A stretch of 64,000 nucleotides of DNA from Eudorina sp. 2006-703-Eu-15 (taxonomy: Eukaryota; Chlorophyta; Chlorophyceae; Chlamydomonadales; Volvocaceae). Location of the stretch: the NCBI GenBank assembly GCA_003117195.1, contig BDSI01000064.1, positions 620,001 through 684,000 of the forward strand. Reading direction: 5' to 3'. Below are positions 10,671 to 23,700 of this stretch, one piece after another. The stretch's first letter is position 1. Each line of letters starts with the position of its first letter. The position numbers were made by a program, and so were the translations under genes. The notes beneath the pieces are model-generated. The model worked only from the letters and a program-made list of their open reading frames with translations. It was not told the DNA's origin and did not search any database.

Positions 10671-13600
10671 ATGGATGCAGCTGTCACTGAATTCTTCTCT
10701 CTAGATGACTCCCCGGCTAAGCCCTCGGCAAACGCCGATGAAGCGGTTCGTGACCACTATGGTTTTATGGTACCATCCGACTATCATGAGTTGTACCGGG
10801 TCTACAGCCCTGTCTGGGAGCAGGAGGAGACAGAGCGCGAGGCCCACTGGTGCCAATTCCTGAGTGACCTGGCGCACCTCAACTCAGACGACGGCAAATT
10901 TGCTAGCCTTGAGGACCTGTGCGGCGATTACCTCCAAGACGCGGTAACGATCGCGCGGCATGAACAGGGCCCAGCCTCCCCGCACCGGCAGAAGCTGGAC
11001 GCTCTGGTGCACGGGGGTGTGCCCTTCACCATCCGTGGCTCTGTTTGGACCGTCTTCCTGGACACCTCCGTCCGCAAGCAGCGCAACTACTACAATGTGG
11101 GTGCTACCGGCTAGCTGCTGCGGCACCACAACAGCAGCGGCAGCATTAGCAGGGGCACGGCAGCAGCAGTAGCCGGGTCCAAAACCTCAGGCCCGCACAG
11201 ATCTGCGCTGCCCAAACCGGAGGGCCAGGGGCCAGGGGGACCCATCCCCTTCGAATCTTCTTCGGGGGGATCAGGTCTTTGCGGACATGGAACGCTGTCA
11301 CAGCCGTCCTTCAGCTGTCCTGTTGAGGAGGTTGCTTGGCCCGACGTCCGCCCCACCTGCGTGCCTGGCGCGCGAGCGCAACCCTTCAGCTATCGCGACA
11401 TCTTCACACACTTGGAAGTACATGATCGTCGCGATCAGCTCTTGCCGCCCCACTTGCTATCCTCCTGATTCTCCTGCGTGTTGGTCACGTCATCACACTC
11501 GGAGATCTGGTTCCCTGTCCCCGCGTCCCTGGATCCCGAATCCCTGCGTCCCTGGATCCCGAATCCATCGCTGTAGGACCTGGTGAAGCGCTGCCTCGGG
11601 GAGCTGCAGTACAGGGGACACATCGAGCTGGACGAGATTCGGCAGCAGGCGGCGGTGGCGGCGCAGGCGCTGCAGGCACGTGTTGGCGTGCGGGCAGGAG
11701 GCGCAACAAAAGGGAGGCTGAACCCCTGTTGGGGGGAAGGGTTACTGGGTCCGGCCGAGGGCTCGCGGGGCGTGTGTGTAAAAGGTACCGTGCGAGTGTG
11801 TGTGCCGTGTGTGTGTTAGAGAGAATTGAACCGTGTGTGTGTATGTGTGTGTTGACTGACATGAGCCACGTGCAAATTCATACTCCGCCGCTCGCCCCCT
11901 TCCTCTTGGGCTTCTCAACTTCCTCCCCCCGGTCCTCTCCGGCCAGGACGCGGCGGCGCTGCACGGACTGCCCGGCTACGCGGCCGTGACGGAGAAGGCG
12001 CTGGCCACATGGAGAGCCAACAGCAAGGTGCCCACTGCCGTCGCTGGGGCACCTTGGGGAGGGGGGGGGCGGGGTACAGAAACGCAGCTTGGGGAGTCGG
12101 GTGGGTGCGGTCTGCGATGCCGCTCGGAGGACGCAGCGAGGGCGACAGAGCGGGAGTCCATAACCACTGAGGGGTATGGATTGGGGAACCGATACGTGGC
12201 ACAGGAGTCAATACGCGACCCAAGTTACTTACCATACATACCTGAATTGTGCGCTCACTGTTACCTCGGGCGACCGCGTCGCCGCCGGACCCATCCCGGA
12301 CCAACCAACGCGCGACAGCACGAGGACGGACCACACCCCAGACAGCACAAAGTATCGAGAACGTAGTATCGAGAACCACTGAGGGGAGGGAGGGGTAGAG
12401 GCGCCTCGCCCGCTGACGCGGCGCCGGCGCGCGCCTGGTGAAGGTGGGAAGGTCAGGGACGAGAACGCAGGGAGGGGCGGGAGCCTTATGCCGCGGGGTT
12501 CACCCCAGAGAACACGGTCGCGGAGCGGCGCGCTGGTACGGTACCCGCGTGTACGGAAGCTCGCGTCAGGACCGGGCAGAGCACCGGGCAGGGACCCTGG
12601 AGGTCGAGTTGCGAGTGGGGAAGAGAGAGAAAGGGCGACGGGGCGCAAGTCAGGGGCGGCAGGAGGGCCGCACGGGACTTGGGAGGAGGGAATGGGCAGG
12701 GCGGGCGTGGTCGGGTTGCTGCTGCTGGTGCTGTGAGGGGTCGCTGTCGCTTGACGTCGGGGTGCGGTCACTGGGTGGTGTGCTTACGGTGTGTGAGGGG
12801 AGGGCGGTCAGCACCTGGCCTTGATCAGCCCGGGGCCCCGAGGGTTTGGGCGCCCGACCACCCCCCCCTCCCCTCCCTAAGGGGATAATAGCCTGGGTGA
12901 GACCGTGGGGGGGGCCCTGTCCCAGGCTACGGTCCTGGCACCTGGGGGCGTCCCACGGGGCGGCGTTCAACAAGGAGCACCCACTCACGACCGCGCCACG
13001 TCGCTTCGCGCCGCGTCGCGCCGCGTCCCTTCGCTTCGCAGGTGTGGCTGACCCAGATCGAAAAGGACCTGCCGCGGACCTTCCCGGGCCTTACGCTGAT
13101 GGAGGTCAGCGGCCGGCCGGCGCTGCGGCGCGTGCTGGCGGCCTACAGCCTGCACAACTCGCGCGTGGGGTACTGCCAGGTGGGCCGTGCGAACAGGATA
13201 CGCCGGCGTGGGTGCCGGGCGTCCTGCCGGGGCGCAGCCCTGGTCCGGATGGGTGGCGCAGTTTCGTTTATGCAGCGTGTGGTGAGGAAGCTTTGGCTGG
13301 CACCGATGACCCTAGCGGGGTCCACTGTGACGTCCTTGACAATAATGGGTGCCTCCATTGTTTTGTGGTTCGGTTTCGGGGCGGCGCGCTGCGGCCGCCG
13401 GGGATGGGGCTGGCAGGCGCGTGGGGGGTGGTAAGGGCAGGCGGGCCGAATAAGGGCGCGAGCAGGGGGGATCCATGGAGTACGACGTTCCCTTTGTTGC
13501 CGTCCTTGCGTTGGGCCACACACGCGACACGCCCCGGCCGCCCTTGGTCCCGCCGCTCTCAGGGCCTCAACTTCGTGGCGGGCACGCTGCTGCTGTTCTT

Positions 13601-16600
13601 GGACGAGGAGGACGCCTTTTGGTGTCTGTGTGCGCTGCTGGAGGATATCCTGAAGGGCTACTATGATGTGGATATGATGGCCATGCAGGTGGGCGGCCTG
13701 GGCGACCGCGGTCCGGGTGGCGGTGGGGGTTAAATTGAAAAAAGAAAATAAACCCGAAGAACGAACCCGGGCACACCCAGCACAACTCAGTATACTTACG
13801 TGGTGCGGTACCTGCATAGCAACGGAAAGATAGAGACCGCGCGCGGGAGCGCGGCGGCGCGGCCGCGCTGGGGGTGGGGGCGGTGGGGGTGGGGCGGCCT
13901 GGGGCGACCGCGGTCCGGGTGGCGGTGGTGATGGTATGACGCACCTCTCTTAATACCAATGCGGTTTCGCTGTTTGACGCACCTCTCTTAAAACAGCGAA
14001 ACCGCAAAAGGGTGGTGTGATGCCCCACGGCCGCCACCCCTGGTTGCCGTGGGAGGGACAGGCAGCCGGAGGACCCTTGCAGCTGGGGGCAACCTGTTGC
14101 ACCCGTACCGGTCGAAACGTACATAAAGGGATTATGGGGGTCGCTGTAACGTTCATTCATTCATAATCTATGTACATAATTACATATCATATTCATATTT
14201 GTGTATTGGTCACTGGTTTGGGTCGGCCGGGTTCCTCGCTAAATTGTTTTTATTCTATATTTTATCGTATCCGCCCTCGCCGCTGTGTCTGGCCATGCGT
14301 GCAGGTTGACCAGCGCGTGTTCAAGCGGCTGGTGGCGGAGCACTTCCCGCAGCTGGCGGCCTACCTGGAGGGGCTGGGGGCGGACGTGTCGTGCGTGTTC
14401 GTCCAGGTGCGAGGGACCGGTACGGCAGTCCAGTACGGAAAGGCCGCGTGGATTAGCTTTGGCTCGCTGCCTGGGGCACAAAGTTTCACAACCGTATTGG
14501 GGCAGAACAGGGGGCAGAATTGGGCGAAGGGGTCAAGGCTGCGAAGGGGTCAAGGTTATGGAGGGCAAGAGGGCGTTGCCGAGCCGCCGGATATGGAAGT
14601 ATTGACGAAGAGCATTTAATTCAAATGCAGATATGAACCACTTATGATCAAACGTAGGATTTAAGTTATTTCCAAATGCAAACAATCACGAATCATAATT
14701 TTGCATTCGTAGGATGTGTGTTGCGCTCGACGTGGGGGTCGAACCCACGACCACACGGTTGGCTTCCGCCTGCTTTCTTTGTAAAAGCCGTGCGCTCTAC
14801 CACTGAGCTAGTCGAGCACGTTGTGACATTTTAAAAATTGTTTCAAATATATTCGTGCAATCCATCGCGTTCTTTGCCGTACCTTCAAGCCCTCAACCAT
14901 CGGTTGCACCCCCCCCAAGGTCCACCATCCCCCTTCTAAGTTCCTCCCCAAGCGCCTTTCCCACCGTTCCCGCGTTTCACTGTTGTTCACAACCCGCAAC
15001 AATCCCCCTTCCTCATTCGCCCATGAGTGACTCTCGGTGGCCTGCCTTGCCTTCCCCTACCCCCATCCCCACCCCCCTCGGCGGTCTGTCATCCTCTACC
15101 TCTACACTTGTCCCGCACCGCACGACAGTGGTTCCTCTGCGTCTTCGTGAACTTCCTGCCAATCGAGGCGTGCCTGCGTGTGTGGGACGAGCTCTTCTAC
15201 AACCGCTCGCCCACGGTGCTCTTCAAGTGGGTCCACAGGCGCGGCTGGGAGGATGACACCCTTGCCTCGTTTTGCCGTGGTCGCATCAAACACCGAAGGG
15301 GGCGGCAGAAGCGCGTTGAATTAGAAACGTAAACCCCCGTGTGTGTGACCGGCATAACCCCCGTGTGTGTGTGTGTGCCACCCGATGGGCTGCGAAAGCG
15401 CCGCCGAGCTACTTTGTATGCGCTTGGATTGGAAACTGGCATGTCTGGATGTGAGGGATCGGCTCTTGTTTGCCGAAGCGCCGTACGAGATTGTTGCCGT
15501 ACCTCTGTACGGCACACAGCAACCGCTGCGTGAACTCGTCGGCTGCGTCGTGGGCCTTGCGCCCTCTTGACTTGCGCATCCCGCGCCCGTTGACAAGGCT
15601 TCCTCACTGTACGGTTGTACTGGCCCAGGCCAGCCGCGGCAAGCCAGCCGCGGCAAGCCTGCAAGGGAACGGTATGCAAGGCCCGACTGCCCTCTCCCCG
15701 CACGAACCTTTCCAAGCAACCAAGCAACATTCCTGAATGAACCTCACAGCAGCATTCCTCACGCCTCATCCCTACTCCTCTCTACTCCATTTACCTTGAT
15801 CTCACGCGGCCGCTGCTGCCCCATCGCCCTGTCGTCCTTGTTGGTACGTGTGTGTCGCCGGGCTGGGTGTGTGTCTGGGCTGTCCTCACTCTTTCGCCCC
15901 GTCGGCCCCGGCGACCCATCGGCCCCATCGGCCCCATCGGCCCTGGCAAACCCCCAGAACCGCGCTGGCGCTGCTGGAGGTCTTCTCCCCGGCGCTGTCC
16001 TGCTGCGCGGACGTGCTGGACGCGCTGGATGTGCTGCAGACCATGGCGCCCCTCACCTACGACTCCAACCGCCTCATAGACCACGCCTTCGGGCCCGCCT
16101 TCGAAGGAATCACGGACGCGCGGCTGGCCACGCTTCGACGGGAGTACCGTGAGGTGGGGGCGGCGGCGGCGGTGGGGGAGGTGGGATAAGTCGACCTCCA
16201 CTGGATCGCCGGAGGCCTTCCAGAGGTATCTGAAAACGCGGTCTGCGTTGTTTACGAAAGCGGACCTCCAGAGAGGGGGGTATGCGAGCTAGGGAACCGT
16301 GCCGCGTGGTGCGTACAAGGTACAAACTGAGCCGCGACAAACGGAGGAGTCCGGCTGGCGTGTGGTGTGGTGTGGTGTGGTGTGGGTGCGGCACGGACTG
16401 CAGGAGGTGGAGGCCGAGGCGGCGGCGCTGGCGGAGGACATGGCGTGGGAGGCCTCCTCGTCCGCAAGCGGCAACGGCGGCGGGGGCGGCGGCAGCGCCC
16501 GCAGCGGCATGGTTTCGGAGCATCCTGGCCACTCCACATCCGGCGCCTGCGCCCCTTCCCAGGGCCAGTCGGCGGCTGGCCAGCAGCCGCAGCAGCCGCA

Positions 16601-19600
16601 ATCCGGCTCCAGTCGGATGAGTGTGCTGAAGATGATCGCGCGGGGTGTGAAGGAGAAGTTCGCGGCCGTCGGCAGCGGCGGCAGCGGCTCCGCCGGCGGC
16701 GGCGGCGCCGCCGCCGCCGCCGGGCACAGCGGGTCCGGCAGCAGCAGCGTGGAGCGGGCGTCATCGCCCGCCCCGGACGCTGCCCTCGCCGCCTCCCTGG
16801 CGGCGATTGCGCTGGGCGGCGGCAGCGGGCACGCCACGGGGCACGGCGGCGCCGCAGGCGGCATCGTGTCCGCCGGCAGCGCGGATTCTGCCGCCGCCGC
16901 TGCCGCCGCCGGGCACGGCGGCGGCGGCGCCGCCGCGGAGGAGCCGCTGCTGCTGTTAGATGGCGGAGTTGGCGGCGGCGGCGGCGGCGCCGCCGCCGCC
17001 GACGTGGACAGCGACGACTTCCACCGCCTCAACGGCGACGAGGGCTTCCAGTACGAGCAGGTCGGGTACGTGGCGCCGTCGGACCTGTCAGAGTCCGCCG
17101 TCAACGGCGGCGGGGGATCCCTGGAGCTGTTGACGCCGCAGCTGTCGGAAGGGAGTGCTGCTGGCGGCGGCGGCAAGGGCGGAGCCGTGGCGCAGCGTCA
17201 GCGCCCGACGATGCCGTCGCATCCGCCGGCACCAGCGCTGCCGCCGCCGCAGCCGCCGCAGCCGCCGCAGCCGCCGCAGCCGCCGCAGCAGCTGCAGCAG
17301 GCGGCTGGATCGCAGGTGGAGGCCGCTGGTGCACGAGGAGCCTCCGCGGCCGTCAGCGAGCCGGCAGCGGCGACGGCGGCGGCGCCGCACGGCGGCGACC
17401 CGCTTCAGCAGCTTCTCGAGGTGGCGGCGGGCGCGCTACCAACGGGAGAGGTGCGAGACGGCGGCGGCGGCGGCGACGGCGGCGAGCGCCGCCTCCGCCG
17501 CAATTCCGCGTCGTCGTTCATGTGGCATGAAACACCCAAATGGACGAGCATCCGGGCGTTCAGCGGCAGCAACACGACCAGCGGCGCCGGCCCCTCCGCT
17601 GTCGCCGCCGCTGCAGCGGCGGCGGCGGAGCCGCCGCCGCCGCCTCCGGCGGCCGCGCAGCGGCCGCCGTCGGGTGACGGCGCGGCGGCGCCGGGTGGCG
17701 CCGCCGAGGGCGCCTTGGGGCCACTGTCGCCGCATGTGCTGATGCTGGCGGCGGGCAGGTCCCAGTCCCTGGGTGCAGGTCTGGGGGTTACCACCTCGAC
17801 GGATGAAGACGACGACGCCGCGGGGCCCGCCGCCGCCGCCGCCGCCGCCGACCGCGACCTGCAGCCGCTCCGCCTGGACTTCGGCTCGGACGGCCAGGCG
17901 GCCACGACGGCGGCACCGGCGGGGCCGACGGGAGCGGCGGCTCCGCCGCCGCTGCCGGCCGCGCCGCAGGAGCTCAGCGCGGGACGCGCGGCCGGCTCTT
18001 CCTGCTCGCTCTCCGCCGCCGCCGCGAGCGCCGCCGCCGCCGGCTCCTCCTCGTCCTTCAGTCAGGTGCAGGCGGTGGATCAGGCCCGCCGCGCGCAGGG
18101 CGGGAAGCGGCGCTGCAGCAAGGCAGCCAGCCTGGCCTGGGACATCGCCCTGGCGCCGCTGAAGCTGCGGAGTAAGGTCCAGCAGCAGCAGCAGCAGCGC
18201 GGGGTGGCAGCGCAGCCGCCCTCGCTGGAGATCGGGAACAGCGGAGGTGCCCGCTGTGTCGGGTCGCGCGGGCCGACGGGGTTTGGGGACGGCAACGCCG
18301 CCGCCCAGGGGCCGATCGGAGGACCCGCCGTGTCTGTGGAGTGGCCGGGCTTGTCCAGTGCCGCCGCCGCCGCTGCGCCGGCGGCGGAGGCGCCGCCGCT
18401 GTTGCCGCCGGCAGCTCGACCAGATCAGGCGGCGGCGGATGGCCAGATGGGGCATCACCAGGCAGCTGCAGCGGCAGCGGCGGCAGCGGAGGAGGAGAGG
18501 AAGCGGCGACGGGGAGAGGGAGCGGTTTGCGGGATGGCGTGTACGGCAACCGGCGGCGGTGCGCCGGGGTCGTCGGAGAGGGCGCACGGCGCGCCGGGGG
18601 CGGCGGCGGCAGCGGCGGCGGGCAGCGGCTTGACGCCTGCAGGGTCTCGGTTGGCAGGTACGGCCTCTGGTGAGGATGATATTGTCGGGCGAAGAGGCAG
18701 GGGGCTTACGGCCCGCTTGACTTGACACGCGCCCACTCGGAAGGTACCGGAAAGTGATTGGTTGCCGGAAATCCGAATCGGTAGGTCCGCTGGCTGGTCT
18801 GCGTGGGGGGTTTAGGGGGCGTGGGTCATGCCTCGGGCGCAGGCTTGGTCGGTTGGGTTCGGTTGGACGGGTGAGGTTCGTGCCCATCGCCGATGACTGC
18901 CCCTGCCCCGCTGCCCCTCTGTGCCCCTCGTGTATCGTTTGAAGGAGACCACCCCAGGACGCTGCCGGCAGCCGGCTCCGGAACCCCCCACCCCGTCGCG
19001 CCGTCGGCCGCCATTCCCCTGGCGGCGCCCCGCGCCGCCGCCGCCGCCGCCGCCGCCGCCGGGCTCCCGGGTCTTCCCCACAATGCGATGCCCCACCCAC
19101 AGCTCCATTCCCACACCCACCCGCACCACCCCAGCCATCCGTACCACACCGGCATGTACGGCGCAGGCCGCGCCCCCAGTGGCGGCGGCGGCGGCGGCGG
19201 CGGTGGTGTGCCGCATTCGGTGCTGCACCCTCCCACGGGCAGCTCCGTGACAAGCACGTGTAGTATGATGTTTGTGGACGAGCACAAGGAGGCCTCTCCG
19301 GTATGTACGACGTACGGCAGCCGCAGCCAACGCCCCGCCGGGGGCGCCCGCTCCCTTGGGTGCCGCGGTGCAGCAGCTCGAGAGGCGTCGAGTGCCCTTG
19401 GGTTGGGTTGGGTTGGGTTGGGTTGGGTTGGGTTGGGTTGGGTTGGGTTGGGTTGGGTTGGGTTGGGTTGGGTTGGGTTGGGTTGGGTTGGGTTGGGTCG
19501 AGTTAGCTCGCGGATACCGGATATGCTGTTTGGCTGAACCCAAACCGAACCCGGCTGCTCTGCCTGGCGTGTTCGGGCGATGGGTGTCAAGGAATGCCCG

Positions 19601-20071
19601 TGCTGCTAGCCACCCGTGCAGTTCGCTGCCCGTGCTGCTCTTCGGCCCAACGATGGCTGCCAAACAGCTGCTTACCCAGACGTGCTACCAGCCCAGTGCT
19701 AGCGTGACATGACGCCACCTGCTAGCCGCCACCAGCGTTCTAGCTGCTACTGCTGCTGCTGCTGCTGCTGCTGAGCTGCTACCAGTGCCAACCACTACAC
19801 CCTTCACCCGGCACCCGGCCACTGGGCACCCGTCCACTGGAACTCAGGCACCACTGGGCCACTGCCGCTGCGGCCCCCGCAGGCGGAGGCGCGCGACGAG
19901 TGGGTGATCATGTCATCGGAGGGGCTGCCGCCGCAGTCGCCGTCGCAGCGGACCACGGCCCACGGCGCGGGCGCGGGCGCGGGCGCCGGCGCGGGTGGCA
20001 GCTACGGTCCCGGCGGCCACGCCGCCGGCTGCCCCACCGTCACCGCCACGAGCATCACCGGGGCGGGGATG

Positions 20072-20112
<41 letters not shown>

Positions 20113-20613
20113 TAGCACACCCCACATCGGCGGTCCCGCTGCAGCCCGCGGGGCGGCAGTTGGTACGGCAGCTGCGACCGCCACAGCTGGCGGCGGCGGC
20201 GACGTCGTACGGTCGAGGGCGGTCGCGGCGGGCGCTTGCGGGCCGCAGACCGGGCGGGATGCGAGGCCCGGGAGTACGGCAGGGCCGGAGGAGTGGCGAT
20301 CGCCGGGTGACGTGGCGACGGGCCCTGCCGTACAGGAGATGCGGGTGTGTGTGTGTTTCTGGGGCAGGCAGAACCGTGTGTGTGTGTGTGTAAAGAAACT
20401 GAGCCGCGAGTGTGTGTGTGTGTAGAAGGCGGGAAACCCTAAAAAGAACCCGCCCGCGTGTGTGTGTGTGGGGGGGGGGGGACGACTTTAATCGTTGCAC
20501 ATGTGACGGGGCCTGGCCCTGGCCAAGGGCTGCGACCGAGGCGCCGAAGGACCTTGCCAGCGCGTCGTCCTCCCCCTCTTGACCCATCTTCGCGCCCTGA
20601 AACCGTATGCATT

Positions 20614-20708
<95 letters not shown>

Positions 20709-23700
20709 TCCTCGCGGCTCACTTTTCTCGCGGCTCACTTTCCTTGCCTGTGCCGTATACACGCATTCGAGTGCACAGGAGTCGCTGGGAGTGGATGACC
20801 TGCTCCACCACCACGCCGCCCTGGCGGCGCGGCTGCGGCGGTGGCAGCGGGCTCTGGCGCCGCCCGTGGCGGTGGTCGCAGCCATGGCGGCGGCGGCGGC
20901 GGCGGCGAGGAGCGGGGCTGGGGCCGCCGCGGATCCCGGGCGAGCCACACTCAGCGGCAATGGGGCGCAGAAACTCGCCACCACCGCCACCACCGCCAGC
21001 GCCGCCGCCGCCAGCGCCGCCGCCGCCAACGGCACCGGCGACTGTTCGGAGGAGTCTTCAGGCGCCGGTCCTATGGCCGCAGAGGCACCTGTGGCTGCGG
21101 CGGCGGCGGCGGCGGGGGGCAGCGGCGCGGCGGCAGGCGCTCCGGGTGTCAGCGACGGGATGTCGAAGATGCCGCAGGAGCCGATGTTGGGCGAAGCCGC
21201 TGCAGTGAGTTCGTGGTGCTGGTGATGTTGCTGTCGCTGTTGTTGTGGTGGTGGTGGTGGCGGTGGTAATAGTTTGAGGAATGACATGGTGGTGGTACTT
21301 GTGGTGCGGCCGCGGCCGACACGAAATCTGGTGGTTTTAGGATTCGGATCTGGATTCGGATCCTGGATTGGGATCCTGCTTGTGGAATCCCGGTATGAGA
21401 TGCTACAACCTACAAGGCTAAGGGGGTGGAGGTTGATGTCTGTCCTGCGCCAGAGTGCTTGACCTAGGCCATTCGCCGTACATCGCACAGTCGTACGATA
21501 TGTACGGTATGTCTTCCCCGCAGGGGCCCGGAGGACTGGCTCCTGGCCTGGACCGTCTGACCCAGCTGCAACAGCTGCTGGAAAGCCTCGAGGCGGCGGC
21601 GGCGGCGGCGTCCGCCACACCCGCCGCCGCCACCGGCCCCGCTGCCGCGACAGCGGTGGCGGCGCCGCCGCCGCCGGCCGCCTCCGCGGTCCCTGTTTCC
21701 ATCGCCGCCGCCGCTGGCGGCGGTGGCGCCGCCGCGACGACAGGGGGCACGCTCCTGCCGGAGGGCTTGCTACCGCTACCGCTGCCGTACATGGCGGCGG
21801 CGCCGTCACCGGCGTCGACTCCCTTTGATCAGCTGGTGGTGGGTCCCGGCGGACAAGTGCGGCTACAGCCCGCGGCGGCGCTGGTGCCGCCGCCACCGCC
21901 GCCGCCAGTTCTTGCTGCGGCAGGTTTGGCCACTACTGACGGCGGCTCCGCCGCCGCGGCTACTGCGCCCCTGACCGGCCATGAGCAGCAGCAAGTGCTA
22001 CAGCCATCTCCGCAGCGGTCGCAGGAGCAGCTACTGCGGGAGGCTGCAGGGATGTGTACGGCGGTGCGGACCGACCTGAGCGCACAATCCCACCGGGAGG
22101 CGGAGGCGGCCCAGCTGCTGGAGCAGGTACGGGCCGCACGGGTGTACGGCAGTACAGCCGGGTACGGCACGGCAGAAATGCATGCGGGCACCCGTTGGGC
22201 ACTGCCGCGCCCAGCTGCACATACATATCCATGCACTCCTGCTGTGCCCCGCCGGCCGATTAAGATAGACATGCGCCAGCTTTGTGCCTCGCGGCTCTGT
22301 TCTCTCCGTCAGAGCAAACGTTGCGTACCGGTTTGCGTGCGAGTGGCAGGGTACCGGAATGGGTTTGCGGGGTGTAATGGCGTGGGGACGTGGGGTATGG
22401 CGCCTGGGCGTGTGTCGTCGTTCCCACCTATGCGGCCCAGCGGCAGAACGACAAGGGAGCTCAAGAGCTACTTAGATTGAAAAGAAAATGAAAAACCTCA
22501 AGAACAAAGAACAAACCAAGTCGGCATGATGTGTTGTCCAGCTGTTTCTTGCCTCCAGGAGCTGCTTGTCCTGATTCGCAGCGGCCGCCTCGATCTGGCC
22601 TGCCCGCCTCTCTGCCATGTCGTACCATGTCGTATTCCTGCAGTACGGCGTGTTGAGCGAGGTGCTTTCGGCCCGGCTGGAAGAGGTCGTACAGCAGCTG
22701 GCCGAGAAGCAGTACACGATCGACAAGCTGAGCTCCAAGCTGGACCAGATGATGCAGAAGTACGCAGCGCAGGTGCGCAGATGTACGGACAGCGCCGTAC
22801 AGAGCGCGCTCGCGTATGTGTGCGCGGGTTTAGAAGGCTAAACCCGCCGTGTGTGTGTGTGTGTGTGTGTGTTTGCGTGCTGTAAGAGAGATGTGTTCAC
22901 AGCGAGAAACGCGGCCGGGAGATCATGTGTGTTTAGGATGAAACCCGGCCGGGAGATGATATGTGTGTGTATGTGGTGCGCAGTGTGTGGTGCTGCGCAG
23001 TGTGTGGTGCTGCACAGTACGGTGCGGGTGGTGGTCGAGTAGGGGTCCGAAGCGCCGGTCCGACGACAATTTATGCGCCTCCCTGGGTATGGCCTGCCTG
23101 CCTGCCCGCCTGCCTGCCCGCCTGCCGGCCCGCCGGCCCGCACCTAGAGAACACGACGCGTGGCGTCACATGCTGCTACCACTGCCGTACCACACGAGAC
23201 ATGACCGTACCACACCCCTGGCCCGCGTCATGGGTCCCGCACACGGCCGCCCGACAGGACACGGCCCTCGCGGATAAGGACTACGCGATACGGAACCTGC
23301 AGTTCCAGCTCAAGGACACACAGGCGATAGCGGCTGCGGCCGGCGGCGGTGGCGGCGGCGGCCCCGCCGGCGGGGGTGTCGGCGGCGGGCTCAGCAGCGT
23401 GCTTGGCTTCGGCGGCGGCGGCGGCGGCGGCCACCATGCCGCCAACGGGGCCCCGGCAGCAGCCCGCGGCGCGGGGCTCGCGCCTTTGGCGCCGCAGGGG
23501 CCCGCCGGCAGCGGCGGCGGCGTCCCCGCGGTCGTTCAGCATTTTTGGGGCAGTGGCGGTAGCGCCGATGGCGGCGGCGGTGGGCCGGCGGCGGCGGCGG
23601 CGGCCGCTCGTCACGCCAGTCCGCAACGAGCCGCCAACCAGAACTTGCTGTGGCAGTTCGGAAAGAACCTGAAGGCCAAGTTCGGGGGGCGTGAGGATTC

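Noticed and set aside
17436..19253. 605-residue Arg-rich minus-strand open frame opposite TBC exons 9 and 10
   Set aside because: It is the shadow of GGC/GCG triplet arrays; the plus-strand frame has the TBC continuation, splice phase and sensible composition.
19396..19498. Interstitial telomere
   Set aside because: The unit is GGGTT, not the TTTTAGGG type expected for this group, and it is confined to one intron.
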